Source of the DNA: Apostichopus japonicus
Lineage: Eukaryota > Echinodermata > Holothuroidea > Aspidochirotida > Stichopodidae
Assembly: GCF_037975245.1 (NCBI RefSeq)
Contig: NC_092566.1
Coordinates: 7,792,001-7,856,000 of the forward strand
Reading direction: 5' to 3'
Length of the DNA: 64,000 nt
Below are positions 1 to 12,999 of this stretch, piece by piece. The first letter of the stretch is position 1, and each line of letters opens with the position of its first letter. A model generated the notes under the pieces. The model ran no database searches and was not told where the DNA came from. It worked only from the letters and a program-made list of their open reading frames with translations. The position numbers and the translations under genes were made by a program.

Positions 1-853
1 GTGACAAACCTTAATATTTCTTTTTCTTCTTTGCCCCCCCCCACCCCACCCCTCCCCCTCATCTAAATGTCAGCTGAGGGTGACATACCTTAATCTGTCT
101 TCTTCGTTGCGTTTTATTACAAGCAAATATCCTAACAGTTCATTACTACTATACTAGCACTGCACTAGACTGTTATATCAGTCCATCATATCATAAGCTC
201 TCAACCGTTCGGAATCGCTCTATTCTTCATTCTCCAACTTTTTAAAGATGTAATTTATTTGTCCCTCCCAATAAACGACATTCATTTTAGACACAAAATA
301 ATAATTCATTTCCAAACATCTCCGAATATTTCTTTTTTTCCTTCTTATTTCCTCTTCTTCTTCTTCTTAAAGCAATATACAAGATGAATATTCAACAGTC
401 CCTCCAATCAGCTTTGTTATCTTTCAAACTTGAGGTCACGACCAGCTCAGCCGTCCAATCACGTTCCAACTTACCACGAAACTAGCTGCCAAATATGGTA
501 CCACAAAGGCTCGCCGCTTGCGTCCGAGGTATAATTAGATCGAAGATCAAAGGCACCGACGAGAAAAGTCTCGGCAGTGGCGTAAATACCATGGTAGCCC
601 CGGAGGAAAGTGATTTCGCTATCAGACTTTACTTGTGACCCAGAAAACCAGAGTCTGCCTATCCGCAGATGTTATAAGGGAAGGGCTTCACAGCGGACAT
701 TCACTCCTTCACCTAAACTTGAGGCTTGACTTCTACTACATAGGCCTATACTCACTTTATTATCGACAGGTGAATACATGGACTTTGTTAAAAAGAAAGG
801 GGATAATCCTATCTATACGTACTTCTATATAAATTGTCGGCCTACTTATATAT

Positions 854-914
<61 letters not shown>

Positions 915-3249
915 CGAGAGCTGAGAGAAGCTAATTAAAATATAGCAGCAGCAGCAGCACAAAATGAGATATCTAAGAGAACAGGATCATAATAAATTCA
1001 ATGAAAATGAAAATAGAGAAATATTATCATCAACTGTATCTTGGGATGAGAATATTAAATCAATTATGGCTGAGAACAAAAACCCACGCATTTATACAAA
1101 TATTGACGAATGTGTTTCAGGGTGTGTGAGTGTGTGTTGACAATGCTTATACATTGTTTTCACTGCTTCAACCATTTTGATAATATAAATAGATCATCCG
1201 CTAAATTTGAAATTTGTCAGTCTGTTTCTAAGACGTCAAAGTCGATAGCAGATTCAGCCTCTTTTTATTTATTTATTTATTACAAATTTCGATTGCGAAT
1301 ATAAAATATTTTAACGATGGAAGGTCGTTTGGTGTTATGACGTCACACGTTGGAACTTTACAACCTGTGTGTCACAATGGAAGAATTCATTCTCGACAAA
1401 GCCAGATCGACTTTCACATGAAATAGGCTAAATACGTTGTTTCGAAGAATGCATTGTATACTTATAGTGCTATTTTCCTAATAAGCAACATACTTTGTGG
1501 ATATTTTGCATTTTTTTTTCTCAAATCTACCTGCTATTGTTTAAAATTTGATTATCGATCAGGTCTTAAACAATCCCTTATCGATTTAAACAAAAATGAA
1601 ATAATCTATTGTAATTAATTAAAATTCGGTTGAAATCTGTAACGTTTGTCACCCAGTCAATTGTCTATACCAATGGTCCTTTTTATTTAATTATATCAGT
1701 GGAATATAAGACTTTGATAGTTAAATCTGCTTTTCTCATTTAGACGACAATTTGATCAAACTTGTAGTTCATTCGGCAACTATAGACCACCTTACTGCGT
1801 TAATGAGTGAGTAATATATGCATGAATTAATGAATTAATTTATTAATTGATTCGATTCAAGTTCGATTGACCGAAGGCATACATTACTTATAGGCTACTA
1901 GCAGTTGTCTGTGTATTCACAAATGGGCGTATGGTTAAATTGAGTAATAATGATTTCAAGAATTATAGACTGCCAAAAGAACAAAACAAAACAAGGAATT
2001 ATGGAAGTTCTAGCAAATTAGCGAGTTGATTTAGAGAAACGAGGCTTCTTTCAATATTAAAATCCTGTAACAATGCGTTTCATTTATCTTGTCTGTATTT
2101 CACTTGTATGCTCAAAAATGATAACCGCAGCAAAAGTCATTTTCCTTTTTTTATACATAATTATATTAACATGCAAATGTGTATGTTTAAAACTGGATCA
2201 ACGAGGCTGCCTTTAAGCTTCATTAAATGCAAATAGTTAGGTGGGCGTGTTAGTTTGATTAATTACAACCTTATTTTGGACAGTAAAACCCTGTAGTTTG
2301 TGGTCAAATTGTTAATCAAACACTTAACGCTGATTTAAGATTGCCAACAACCATATGGCCGATGAAGACAGTCGGGCACCTTCCCTCCCCTCCCCCTCCC
2401 CTCCCCTTCTACGGCCCTCACCCTTCCCCTCCCCCTTCTACTGCCCTCACCACCTTTCTCATACAGAATGTCAATGTGAGGTGACATTAATATGCATTCA
2501 TTCTCCGAATTGCCTCGATCGTGCAGCATGTAAATGATTTAATTAGCTCTCTTTATGCACGTTAATGACGTAAGACCCACGGTGATGACGTAAGGCCCAG
2601 AGATAACCAACGGCAATAATACATATTCGACTCGACACGATTTCTATTCAGTTAACAATTTCCCAGTGGCCAATGTTTTTGTTTGCCTAAAATATCAGTA
2701 GCCTAACGTAATCTATATACCTCTCTATACAAACAAATCCCGAGTTTTAGCATTTCGCCTCTTTGTAACACTTAAGGGATTTTCATCGCTGCGTCATCAT
2801 TATTATTCAAATATAATTCGAACTAAACGAATCTGCTTCAGTTTTCCCATCTTTCCTGCGCAGACGATGATTTAGCATAGCGGAATGTAAATTTGACTTC
2901 CGTTGAAATATATGTCTATACACACGTACATATATATGTATAGTGCGACTGTTGCATAAAGCTTATTTATGCCCAGTAGAATTTGTGCAGTATTTCATTT
3001 CAGCGTTACTCATACCCCTTTTCGAATCGCAAATGTGACATTTATCTTTTAATATCGCTGTCCCTCCTCTTTACAGTTTTATATCTTAGATCTTACTCAC
3101 TCTCGTAAAACGGTATTTTATGAGAGGTCAAAGCACTATTCCCTTTCCCAAATCGGAATTGCGCTCGACGAGAAGACGAAGCCAGTTAATAAGAGGGCGG
3201 TATATCAAAATGTAGTGAAGACTGGTCTTCAAGGTGGCACAAACTTATG
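1..3249. other. Intergenic, no recognised gene
   Basis: AT-rich sequence with a (TA)n microsatellite at 855-912 and C/T-rich patches (2380-2450). A GC-richer patch at about 480-640 has no clear exon or promoter signature. None of the open frames is recognisable. Confidence 0.6.
855..912. repeat. (TA)n microsatellite
   Basis: About 58 bp of uninterrupted TA repeat. Confidence 0.95.
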
Positions 3250-3650
3250 ATACTCTTTGGTTGATATGACAGAGATCTTTGTGAGAAACAACTCCCAAGT
3301 ACAGCTAAGAGAATATTTTGTTCCGATTGGGATGTATCTTAGTTTAAAAGTCACGTCTGGGAGCTTTCGCTTTGTAAATCTGTGATGTCATAGCGCCGCT
3401 AGGTTCTCAAAGCTTTTTATTTCTCTTTATTTTTTCTCTTCATATTTTCAAGGTATACAATGTTTACAGTTTTAACACTGTAACCAATAGTCAGGTTGAA
3501 ATGTTCAATATTTTTAGATTCAGTATTTGAAAAATCAAATCTCTATTACAGAAAATAAACATCGTAATAACAAAAGAAAAAACTTAACATAAAGAAATGA
3601 AGAATCTGTGGCTCGATGATGTCATGTTAAGGCTTGATCAAGTCGTTTTT
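3250..3650. mobile_element. Diverged relative of the 5.7-kb MITE-like element
   Basis: It shares with 5720-6110, in the same order, CAGCTAAGAGAATATTTTGT, TGATGTCATAGCGCCGCTAG, TTTTTAGATTCAGTATTTG and TGTGGCTCGATGATGTCATG. The inverted 3' end present in the other copy is missing here. Confidence 0.6.
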
Positions 3651-5719
3651 TGTATGTATCTGGCAACAGCAGGGTGTGTGAAGTGACCATGGCAAATGCT
3701 GAATTGCAAATGTATGTCGTTATCTTTGTAATGCATATATCGTTTACACACATGTGAATAAAACTAAACTGTTTCTAACAGGGTTCCTAACAAGAGGGGG
3801 GGGGGGGGAGGAATGCTAACAACGAAACAAATGAAACAGACAACAAATATCCATTTTGTTCGGCATTGCAATGGACAAAGGTATAATAATTTTTTTTCTG
3901 GTGTGTATTACTATATTACTTTTCAAGCGGGGCGTAACCACGTATACTTCTGGGCGACGGGGGTGGGGGGGGGGAGGGGTAGGGGCGGGTGGATTTAGCC
4001 TCCGAATAAATCCAGCAATGACTCCGCCTCCCCCCTCCTCCATGGCAGGCAGAATGTAACGAAAAATCCTACCGTACATTGCACATAATAATATAACATG
4101 TGTGTTCGATAAAACGTAAACAGTCTCAAAAATTATGCATCATCGTTACAAAGATTGCACAACGTAGCACCAGTTTGCATATAAGAACCCTCCATTTTAA
4201 CCAAAGCTTCTCAACGGAGGAGGAGCCATCCCTTCCCTTTACCCCTCAACCGGAAGACACATTTTCGCTACCCTCAACCCTCCAACCCATTACAAAACTT
4301 GTGGCTGTACCTCTGGTTACAAGGAAAACCCGAGAACAAGATTCAAGAGGGACATCAGATGAGGTTGGGTTTTTTTTCACCCATGATTGTAGTCTTCCAT
4401 GGAGGAAGAAGGATCGATAGGTTTTTCATTTCAAATTCAGAATATTCGGTCAAAGTTTCGTCCTTTCAATCTCAACAAGATAAGTAATGGACGCACACGA
4501 AAATGTTGATAACAAATGTATTCAGTTTGCGATGCATATAGAATGCGAACGCCATTTACCGAATCTTATCATAACCGAGATCAATGACATGTATGAAAAC
4601 GTGGTCGAAAAAAAAGATGAAAAACCCATCCATTGATCTAATCAATTTCTGATGCTATACTAACCTTATTGTTATATGGTGACTTCTACTTAACACCCTC
4701 CAGGTTATCGGAGCCAGACAACATAAGAAAAAGACCTACATCTCTCTACTTACGTCATGCATAATTAATGACGCGTAGTCTAAAACGATCACGTGACAGA
4801 CAGTTTTGAACAAACCAACAAAATGTTTGTTATACATCATTCATGTTGAATTATATATACTTCTTGACAAACACCCGAGTTATTTCATGGTATAGTCTAG
4901 TATACGGTCTAACACTTTAATAGCTCATTTTACCCGAGGCTCTTTATCATAATTAAAGTCATAATGATGAAGTATAACTTTGAAAGAACGGGGACAAAAG
5001 AGAAAGGATTCGATGGACGGACGAAAAAGAAAGAAAGAAAGAATGAAAAATAATAAAAAAGTAAAACACGGAATAAGAAAGCGAAAGGTAATGTTAGGAA
5101 CAAAATCTTTAGATTTTGAACTTTACCGCAAGTCAAAGGATTTTTGAAAGTCGAGGAGGGAGAACACAAAAAGTCATGTCTTTTGGCAATATTATGCCAA
5201 GAAAACATTTAAATGAAGCACAGCTGATGCGCAGGTGTATTGATACAAAGAAGAAGAATAGTGCATCTGACGTGTCAACAGTCTCTATAGTGTTGAAGAC
5301 CTTCAACGATAAAATATGATTAAATGATCGAGATATGCTCTGTCAAGAAAAACAAATCGGTGATGACGTCAGTATCATACTCGAGCTTACTTGTTATTGT
5401 TAGTTTATTGTTTTGTTAAGTGTAGCAAAATCAACTAAAACAACAAGATTCTTTGTTTACCTTCTTATAAACAACAGACCAACCAATAACCTTTCCTGCT
5501 TCACGTATGTACCTTTCTGACGCCATTATGAATCTTAAGTCTTCATATTAACTGTTTATGTTGCTTCTGAGAAGCTGATCAAATGGTTCGTGTACTAGAC
5601 TAAGTGGTCCAGCCACTTTAATTGATGAACCTAATCTAACCTGTAGTATGGACATTTTCTTTCACTTATATGTTGCCATTTCTGTGTTTTAAGTGAACAC
5701 AACATTCATCAGCTTTCGC
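3651..5719. other. Intergenic, no recognised gene
   Basis: Contains poly-G/GT-rich runs (3796-3808 and 3958-3980) and an AAAG-rich patch (5020-5080). Overlapping open frames at 3813-4487 are compositional and show no domain. Confidence 0.6.
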
Positions 5720-6205
5720 TTATAAGACACCGATCTTTGTGAAGAACAACTCTCCCCTAACAGCTAAGAGAATTTTACTTTACCGTATGGGAGATATCCT
5801 AGTTTACATGTCCAGTCTGAAGCTATAATTTATGCAACTCTGTGACGTCATAGTGCTACTAGGATCTCTGAAGCCTTTTACTTTTCATAATTCCCAAGAT
5901 AAAATGGCAACAGTGTCGACACTGAAACCATTAACATCGTTAAGTTGTATTAACAGCTTCAATATTTTAGATTCAGCATTTTGCAAAACCCATCTCCATT
6001 TCAGAAATTAAACATTGTAATAAAATGATGAAAAATATAAGAAAAATGAAGCCCATGTGGCTCGATGATGTCACTTTTAGACTTGATCAAGTCTTACGCC
6101 ATCTATGTGAAATGGAACATTAAATCTGTGATATCTCCCAAACGGAGTGATATTTTCTTAGCTGCACGGGATAGTCGTTCATGATAGTTTTCTCTATCAC
6201 ATAGG
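5720..6205. mobile_element. MITE-like element with long inverted ends
   Basis: The 5' end (CAGCTAAGAGAATTTTACTT, then GTATGGGAGATATCCTAG) is repeated in inverted orientation at 6121-6205 (complement: CAGCTAAGAAAATATCACTC, then GTTTGGGAGATATCACAG). The arms are about 75 bp long and diverged. No coding capacity is seen. A related copy lies at about 3250-3650. The exact ends and target duplication are not resolved. Confidence 0.55.
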
Positions 6206-8481
6206 CTGGTTTTGATGGTCTCGTTTTGAGTGTGTCTCCATTAAATGTACCAAACACTTCTCACTATGCCATCGGTACAAGCTCTTAGAAAATTTGTTCA
6301 GAAAAGTAAAAATTTCTCATAGGGCTATATATACACACATACACAATAGATTAACCTTTTTACGGAGGCAATACAATCTCATGCAACGTCCGTAAATTTT
6401 GTTGACTGCGCACATAACAATATTGAATTAAACTGATCTTTTATTCTTCGAATTGAAAAATAAAAAAAGTCAAAGAACTTTACTATATTTACCATTCCAC
6501 GACCAAACGCCGGGATTTCATCCCAGTGGTTTATTATCAAATCTACGCCAATTTCATTGACCCACAGTGAACCTAAATGTTATTTTGTCCCGTGAAGTTT
6601 GGGCTGTTAAATGGACGTAAACAAGTTAGACTAATACAATGTCACGCCCTAAAAGATTTTACCTGACGCTCTGGTGAGAAACTTTAAGCCCAGAAAGAGT
6701 AACGCAATTATTATCGACGCCATCGTGCGTCTTCTTGCCCATAAAAAAACTAACATCTTTCCTGCTCGACCTAATTTTTGAAACACGCTCGACCTAATTG
6801 CAGATAAACCCTCAAAGGCGATAAATCGGGCGGAGTTGCAGGCTGACACAGCCTGCGTGGCGTGTCAGTAACTGGTGAAAGAGCTTCGTACATGTATTAC
6901 ATTAAATTGAAGAGCAAAGTCAGCGAGGTAGTACGATAGTTCACAAACTTCATACGTAAAAAAAAGTGATCCACTCGGCTGGGGACCCCCCCACCCAGCC
7001 TTCCCCTCTCATAGGAAATTTATGACAACAACAAATAAAGGGTTTGGAAGGTGAGACAAGAAGGAAGGGGTAGGGGAGGGGGAGGTATGGGGGTTGAAAG
7101 GACGAGGGGAGATGGAAAGTTCATGGACAAAAGGACTAATGTCTTCATCTTTTTATTTAGACTAACTTCAGAAGAAGGGTTTCACAGTCACCTTAGAAGC
7201 GCGTCAGAGTGGTGGAAAAGAGGTGAAAACCAAAGAAACAAATAATAGTGCAGCTACAACCGGAATCAGGCCGGACGAGAGGGAGAAGGGAGAGGGAAGG
7301 AAGGGGTAAAATATGGGGCCGGGGAAATATAGGACAACGAATAATGTATTTTCAATTTTGATAAAATACTAGAAGATGAACGACTTGAAAAGGAGGAACT
7401 GTGTCATAATGGTGTTCTTGACCACACCAGGATCTCGACGCCCCTGTTGACATATTTCCCCTCCCCTACTCCCCCGCCCGGGAACACTGCCTCTTGTGGA
7501 AGGTTATAAAGCAAGCGAAATAGAAGGGAAAAAATTGGAGAATTTGAATGTTTCTTAAGAAATGTCCCGGAACATCGAGTGAGTCAACATGACTACGGAA
7601 TATTTTCCGATTTGTGCCGATTGGTATATAACTGTGAACTTAGTAGATAATCTTTCCCGTAAATCCTCGTTGATTGATAGTTTATCGGTAGCATCAAAGG
7701 AAAACGTCTGTTTACCACGTCACTAACATATCTGATTTAATTTTGGTTTGAGTTTCGTAACCAAAATAATCCCGCCAAGACGAATGTTCAAGATGATAGT
7801 TTGCAAAAGAAAGTACATGTTTTCAAGTCAGCTTACGAGTTTTTTTTTTCATTGAAATGTGCTGATATTTTGGTTTGATAAATCATTCGAAAATAAATTG
7901 TGGCTTCGCTTGAAGAAGAAAAAAAGACAAATGATTCCAAAACATCGTTGTCTTTATTGATAAAAACACTTAAAAATAATAATGACATCACAAGACAAAG
8001 AGCCCTTTCTCGGTAAAATTAAAACTTTGGCCATCGCGTAAGTGAAAACTGTAAAAACTTTTTTTTTCCGAGTCATAATGATAAATGATAAATCTAATGC
8101 GTTTTATTGATGGCGTATTGAGTCAGTAACATGTAGACAAAACCACATCAAACAAACCAGCAAACTTTGGTTACGTCGGCATTCAGTGATCAATTCCAGG
8201 GGCCAGCAGGGTAAGTAAGGTGCGTGTGTCCAGTCTTTCGCTATAATAACCAAGTATATTTTTTTCAAACTTTGAATCGGTCGTATCCGAAGTTTAAAAT
8301 CAGGGAAGTGGCGGGGGGGGGGGGGGGGGAAGGGGGTAGTGGTGGGGGTAATGGACTTACCAATAACATATTCGAGTTGCTTCACTGTTCTCAGCTGTAT
8401 TTTAACTTCAGGAAGACTTCCATACATGCGTAGACGAATCTTTATTTTATGATTTTATGAGACCTGGCACAGGGAAAGGAG
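6206..8481. other. Intergenic, no recognised gene
   Basis: AT-rich with purine-rich patches (7050-7120 and 7270-7310) and a 17-base G run at 8313-8329. Small open frames here lack any recognisable content. Confidence 0.6.
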
Positions 8482-9127
8482 CAAGGGCGGCGGAAGCACT
8501 TTTAATCTGGGGGGGCACCGACATCAAAGGGCACTTTGCAGAAATTCGATTGGACTGATGCAGCCTTATATTTAGTACCTTTTATAACTCTACTTGTATT
8601 GTCTTATTTGCGTATACACATCACTCCATCAACGCCCCCCCCCCCCTCAAGGAAAATATGCATACTAGCACTGCAATATCCAATGTGCAAATTGGGAAAC
8701 AAGGAACAAGATTTCTTTTGAGACAAAATGAGGTGAAATCATGCTAGTTGCTAATGTAGGAATCTTTCGAATTAGAGTTAATTTCTGGTTAATATCTTAA
8801 CAAATTTTTTCCATTCGAAATAGCATTTGAGTTTGACCCAAAGAAATTCATTAAAAGTCAGGGGCGTAGCCAGGATTTGCAAAGTTGTATGCACGGCTAT
8901 CTGAGCGGAGCGCCACCATCGGTTGGCGCGGAGCGTACAAGAAAATTTTTGGTTTGACAAACCCCTCAGATGGTCGGAAACGGCCCTTCCCCAGTGTTCA
9001 TTCTGGTTACATGGCCTCTTGCTAACTTGAGACACCTCAATTTTTATGTAGAAAAAGGGCACATGTTTAACCTGAGGAAAAGTGGGGGGCACGTGCCCCC
9101 TGTGCCCCCCCGGTTCCGCCGCCCTTG
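8482..9127. mobile_element. hAT-like non-autonomous element, 646 bp
   Basis: The 5' end CAAGGGCGGCGGAAGCAC is mirrored by the 3' end, whose complement is CAAGGGCGGCGGAACCGG, giving a terminal inverted repeat of 14 bases. The same eight bases, GAAAGGAG, flank it on both sides (8474-8481 and 9128-9135). An 8-bp target duplication with short terminal repeats is typical of hAT transposons. No transposase frame is present. The internal part from 8862 begins with CAGGGGCGTAGCCAGG, itself a typical hAT-type end, so a second element may be nested or fused. Confidence 0.75.
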
Positions 9128-11956
9128 GAAAGGAGAGAGAATTTACGGGATGGGGTGGGTGGGGGAGGGAAGGGGGGGCAATAGCGGATACATGATTTTA
9201 CAAAAGAAGTAGTGTGGCCCTGGGGTCGTTAGATGAATGTTGTGCTAACTACTTTTAAGTTTTTTGTGTGTGGGATTGAAAAGGGAGGGGGGAGGGGGGA
9301 GGGGGGGAGGGAGGCAACCCACACTCACCGGATCCGCGCCAAGGGAGAGCCATAGATACCAAGATATAACACGTGATTCACCGCCAAACTGTGATACTTA
9401 ATATATTATGGAACATTCTTACTTTTTGCGTTTATGACGAGACAGAAACACAAATACGTGGGAAATAGTTAATGTTTCCAGACACTTTCATATTAAACGA
9501 TGATACTAGAGATGTTCCCTTCTTTATATACTCAACGGCCACGTCACGGCGATAAATGCTAGTCTATTGTGTTGTTAAGTCTTGACTTATTTACGGGAAC
9601 GAGGCAGTAGCTTATTCGCGATAGAAAAATAAACCAACGATTCCTACTTCCATGAATTAGATTGTGATTTACTAATAGGAAAAAAAGGGGCCGTAAAGAG
9701 ATTATTTCTACAGATTGGAAGCCCTGAAACCACTGAAGGCAAAACCAGAGACAAAAAAAAAAAAAAAAAAATGAGAAAAGGAATGCCGACTTCACTGACG
9801 GAAAGGGGGGCTATCAAATACCTGGCGAAAAACAGAAAGAAAAAGGGTCTTACTGCTCACAGTCCATAGCAACAATAATTCAGTTCCCGGATGGAATATT
9901 TTTAGTGCATTCCAACAATGTTTTCTGTGATATCGTATCGCTATGTTTAGCCTGCCTTTTATTATTCCATTATTTTCAATGTTTTAGCTTCTTCTTTCAT
10001 TTGACGTAGGTATACCAGACCTTACGGGGGGGGGGGGAGGGGGTGGGGGTTGGCACAGATTTTTTAGGGAGGGGTAAAAAATACGACACGAAATGTCACG
10101 GTGAAGGTAAACTGCTTTGATAGAGGAAACAAAGACCTTTTGAAGTTTAAACACAAGTGACCATTATTTGATATTCTAGCACATTTTGGGCCAATAATGA
10201 TTAATTAATCATTTCTTATTCAGAATAAATTCCGACAATTTAAGATGATAATTAACAACACAAAAAAATTAGTCTCCATTTAAGTATTTATTGGCATTAG
10301 CCAGTTCATTAAAATATCTTTCGGCTCCCTTTGTTCAAGACTTTCTTTGCGGGGGGGGGGGGGGGAGAAGGGGGATGGAGTACTCTGACACTGTGCAGGG
10401 GCAGATCCAAGATCTTTGAAAGAGGTGTGGGCCAAGGGGTTGAGGTACTCCACCAGAAAAATAATTGTTTAATAGTAAATGGTGCATTCTGAGGCAAAGC
10501 TAGGTCATAAATTTGGTCTTTAATTAGGTCTAAACAATAAGTCTGTGCTAACAACTACTTAAGTTTGTTTCTGTGGAGTTGAAAAGGAGAGGAGGGGTGT
10601 ACACTCCACAACCCCCCTCCCCCTCCATGCCTGCTGTGAGTACTAGGGAGTAGCCTTTTGAATACTTGTAATACAAATGTCATTTAGATTTCATGAAAAA
10701 TATAGATCATGAATTCATAAATCAATTAATGTAGATAATTAAAATAGAAAATGAAATACAAAAAAATACAAAAGAGTGGTAGCTATGAATTCTAATTTTA
10801 TTTCAACGGTAGGAACCTGTATTTTTATCATTAAAGATGAAAAGCATAACCCCATGACCACTGTTTACGGAGTTTATGCCTTGCAGCTGAACAAATGACG
10901 GCCCGCCCTTTACCCCCATCCATGGGGGCATAGGAGAACTTCAAGGTTCTTTTGAATACAACATAATAGAAGACTATTTGGTAACAAGTGGAAATACTAA
11001 AGCTGATTAAAGGAAGAACACAAAACATAACAATGTAAATATATATATATATGTATATGTACAACTTGAAAAAAAAAAAAAATCACCTCCCACTGATTTA
11101 GAGGTACTCATAGATAAGTGCAGGGAGAAGGGTGGATGGAGAAGGGGGTGGGGGGGGCATGGAGGAGGGGGTTTCTGTAGCCAGAACTTAACAACCGAGT
11201 GGAAAGGGATAGGGAAGGTGGAACTAGACCAAACCAAACCCAGTATGGGCATTTTTTTATATTTTATAACTAAACATGGGAGTGTTATATTTTTTTACTA
11301 TTTGCTTGAAACAATGGGATGCTATTGTTTTGTAGTGGAAATTAATTTATCCCTGTCATTGTAATACATAACTTGCAATTAAATCATATTAATGAAGTAA
11401 TATGAATCTGTACGATGCAGCTATACAACTTTGCAGCTATGTATCTGAAATGTCTGAATCACCACTTGCATCCAGATGAAAATCTACTCTTGTTTATACA
11501 TCCTTGTAGCTATAACTCAACAAGCTGAGAATGCAGCTATAAATTTGACAGACAAACAGCTACAAAAATGTACATGTTAATACACACAAGGTCATACATA
11601 ATGTGGTGACCATGTAGCTGTGTTAACTCATTAAGATGTTGATTTATGGCTATGAGCTTAGAAACTTTCTTTGCCAATAAATAACACGGCCCTATCACCC
11701 ATCTTCGTATGTCTCAAATTCATGGTGCTTAGGGGTGTGGCCGATGTAGCTTTGCAACTTAGCAACACTTTGATCGAGCAACATCAGCAACGGACATAAT
11801 GCTCAGAACTCACACCATATATGGTGAGCTATATGGCATTCCATATTTCAGGGCAAGTGTGACCTGAACATAAAAAAAACTACCAAGCAGATATTATACC
11901 AAGATATGTACACCATAACTACAACACAATAAAACAGGACAAACCTTTGATGATTA
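9128..11956. other. Intergenic, G-rich tracts and low complexity
   Basis: No gene is seen. The stretch has a strong G-quadruplex-type block at 9283-9314, poly-G runs near 10026-10050 and 10351-10365, and a poly-A run at 9753-9770. A TA run lies at 11039-11052. Confidence 0.65.
9283..9314 (+). repeat. G-rich block with quadruplex potential
   Basis: At least five runs of three or more G separated by single A residues. This satisfies the usual G3+ short-loop quadruplex pattern. It is intergenic. Confidence 0.7.
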
Positions 11957-12515
11957 AAAACATGACATTTCGATCATGGCAGGATCTTCTTGGGGGGGGG
12001 GGGGCTTACTGAAATGACAACAGACTTCACTTAATGAGGGACAGACGAACAGACAGCTACAGTGGACAACTGAACAATGAATAGAGCAAAGTTAGACAGA
12101 ACAAAGGAGAGGTGTCTTAATTTGCTCTATACATTGTTCAATTGTCTAATTTAGCTAGCTATCTGTCTCTTTCAAATATGTCCTTAGTCTTCAAATATGT
12201 CCTTAGTCTTCAAATATGTCCCTAGTCTTCAAATATGTCCTCAGTCTTCAAATATGTCCTCAGTCTTCAAATATGTCCTTACTCTTCAAATATGTCCTTA
12301 CTCTTCAAATATGTCCTTAGTCATCAAATATGTCCTCAGTCTTCAAATATGTCGTTAGTCTTCAAATATGTCGTTAGTCTTCAAATATGTCCTTAGTCTT
12401 TCAAATATGTCCTTAGTCTTCAAATATGTCCTTAGTCTTTAAATATGTCCTTAGTTTTCATTTCAGTTAGCCTCTGAAGAAGATCCTGGTAGGATTGAAA
12501 TGTCAAGCCCACTTA
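11957..12515. mobile_element. Foldback element with a minisatellite in one arm
   Basis: The two arms are inverted copies. The left arm, read on the minus strand, has TGTCATTTCAGTAAGCC, a C run, then AAGAAGATCCTGCCATGATC and GAAATGTC. The right arm on the plus strand has TTTCATTTCAGTTAGCC, then TCTGAAGAAGATCCTGGTAG and GATTGAAATGTC. Nearer the centre, ACAATGAATAGAGCAAA (12075-12091) pairs with TTTGCTCTATACATTGT (12121-12137). The right arm is expanded by the 19-bp array at 12171-12456. The paired inverted layout resembles Penelope-like or foldback element ends, but no reverse transcriptase is visible. Confidence 0.55.
12171..12456. repeat. 19-bp minisatellite, about 15 units
   Basis: Tandem array of TTCAAATATGTCCTTAGTC, with single-base variants (CCTCAGTC, CGTTAGTC, CCTTACTC) that occur in neighbouring pairs, as expected from unequal exchange or slippage. 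Confidence 0.95.
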
Positions 12516-12999
12516 CTTTTACAAATATTTACTCTAGACAGGCCTTTGCAGTACATATTAAGTAGTTTGTAGACAAGAATGTGAATGGACAGAATATGCG
12601 TTACCAGGAAGAGCATGGACATCACATAGACAATGATATATACTGAGCTGTTCCTGGTTACTAAATATGTGGTATACCTTAACACAATAAATTCTGTAGT
12701 AATATGACCGTACATGATTGAACGAAACCAATGACACATGAATTTTACTCTCTTTTAAAAAGTGGTGGATAAATCAGCACCAACAACCCAACTAAGGGGG
12801 GAATGGGGGGGGGGCATGACTTAAACCCTGCAATACTTTAAGACAAGTTACTAGAGACAGAGTCTAGGCATGACAAAAATAAAACACACCACACAACCTG
12901 ATCCGCTCCTACCCACATCTCTGAATACTGAGAATGTAAACCATGTGATCGCGATCGTGTTCCGTCAAGTTAGTGCCACGAGTCCCTTTGAGAGGGAGT

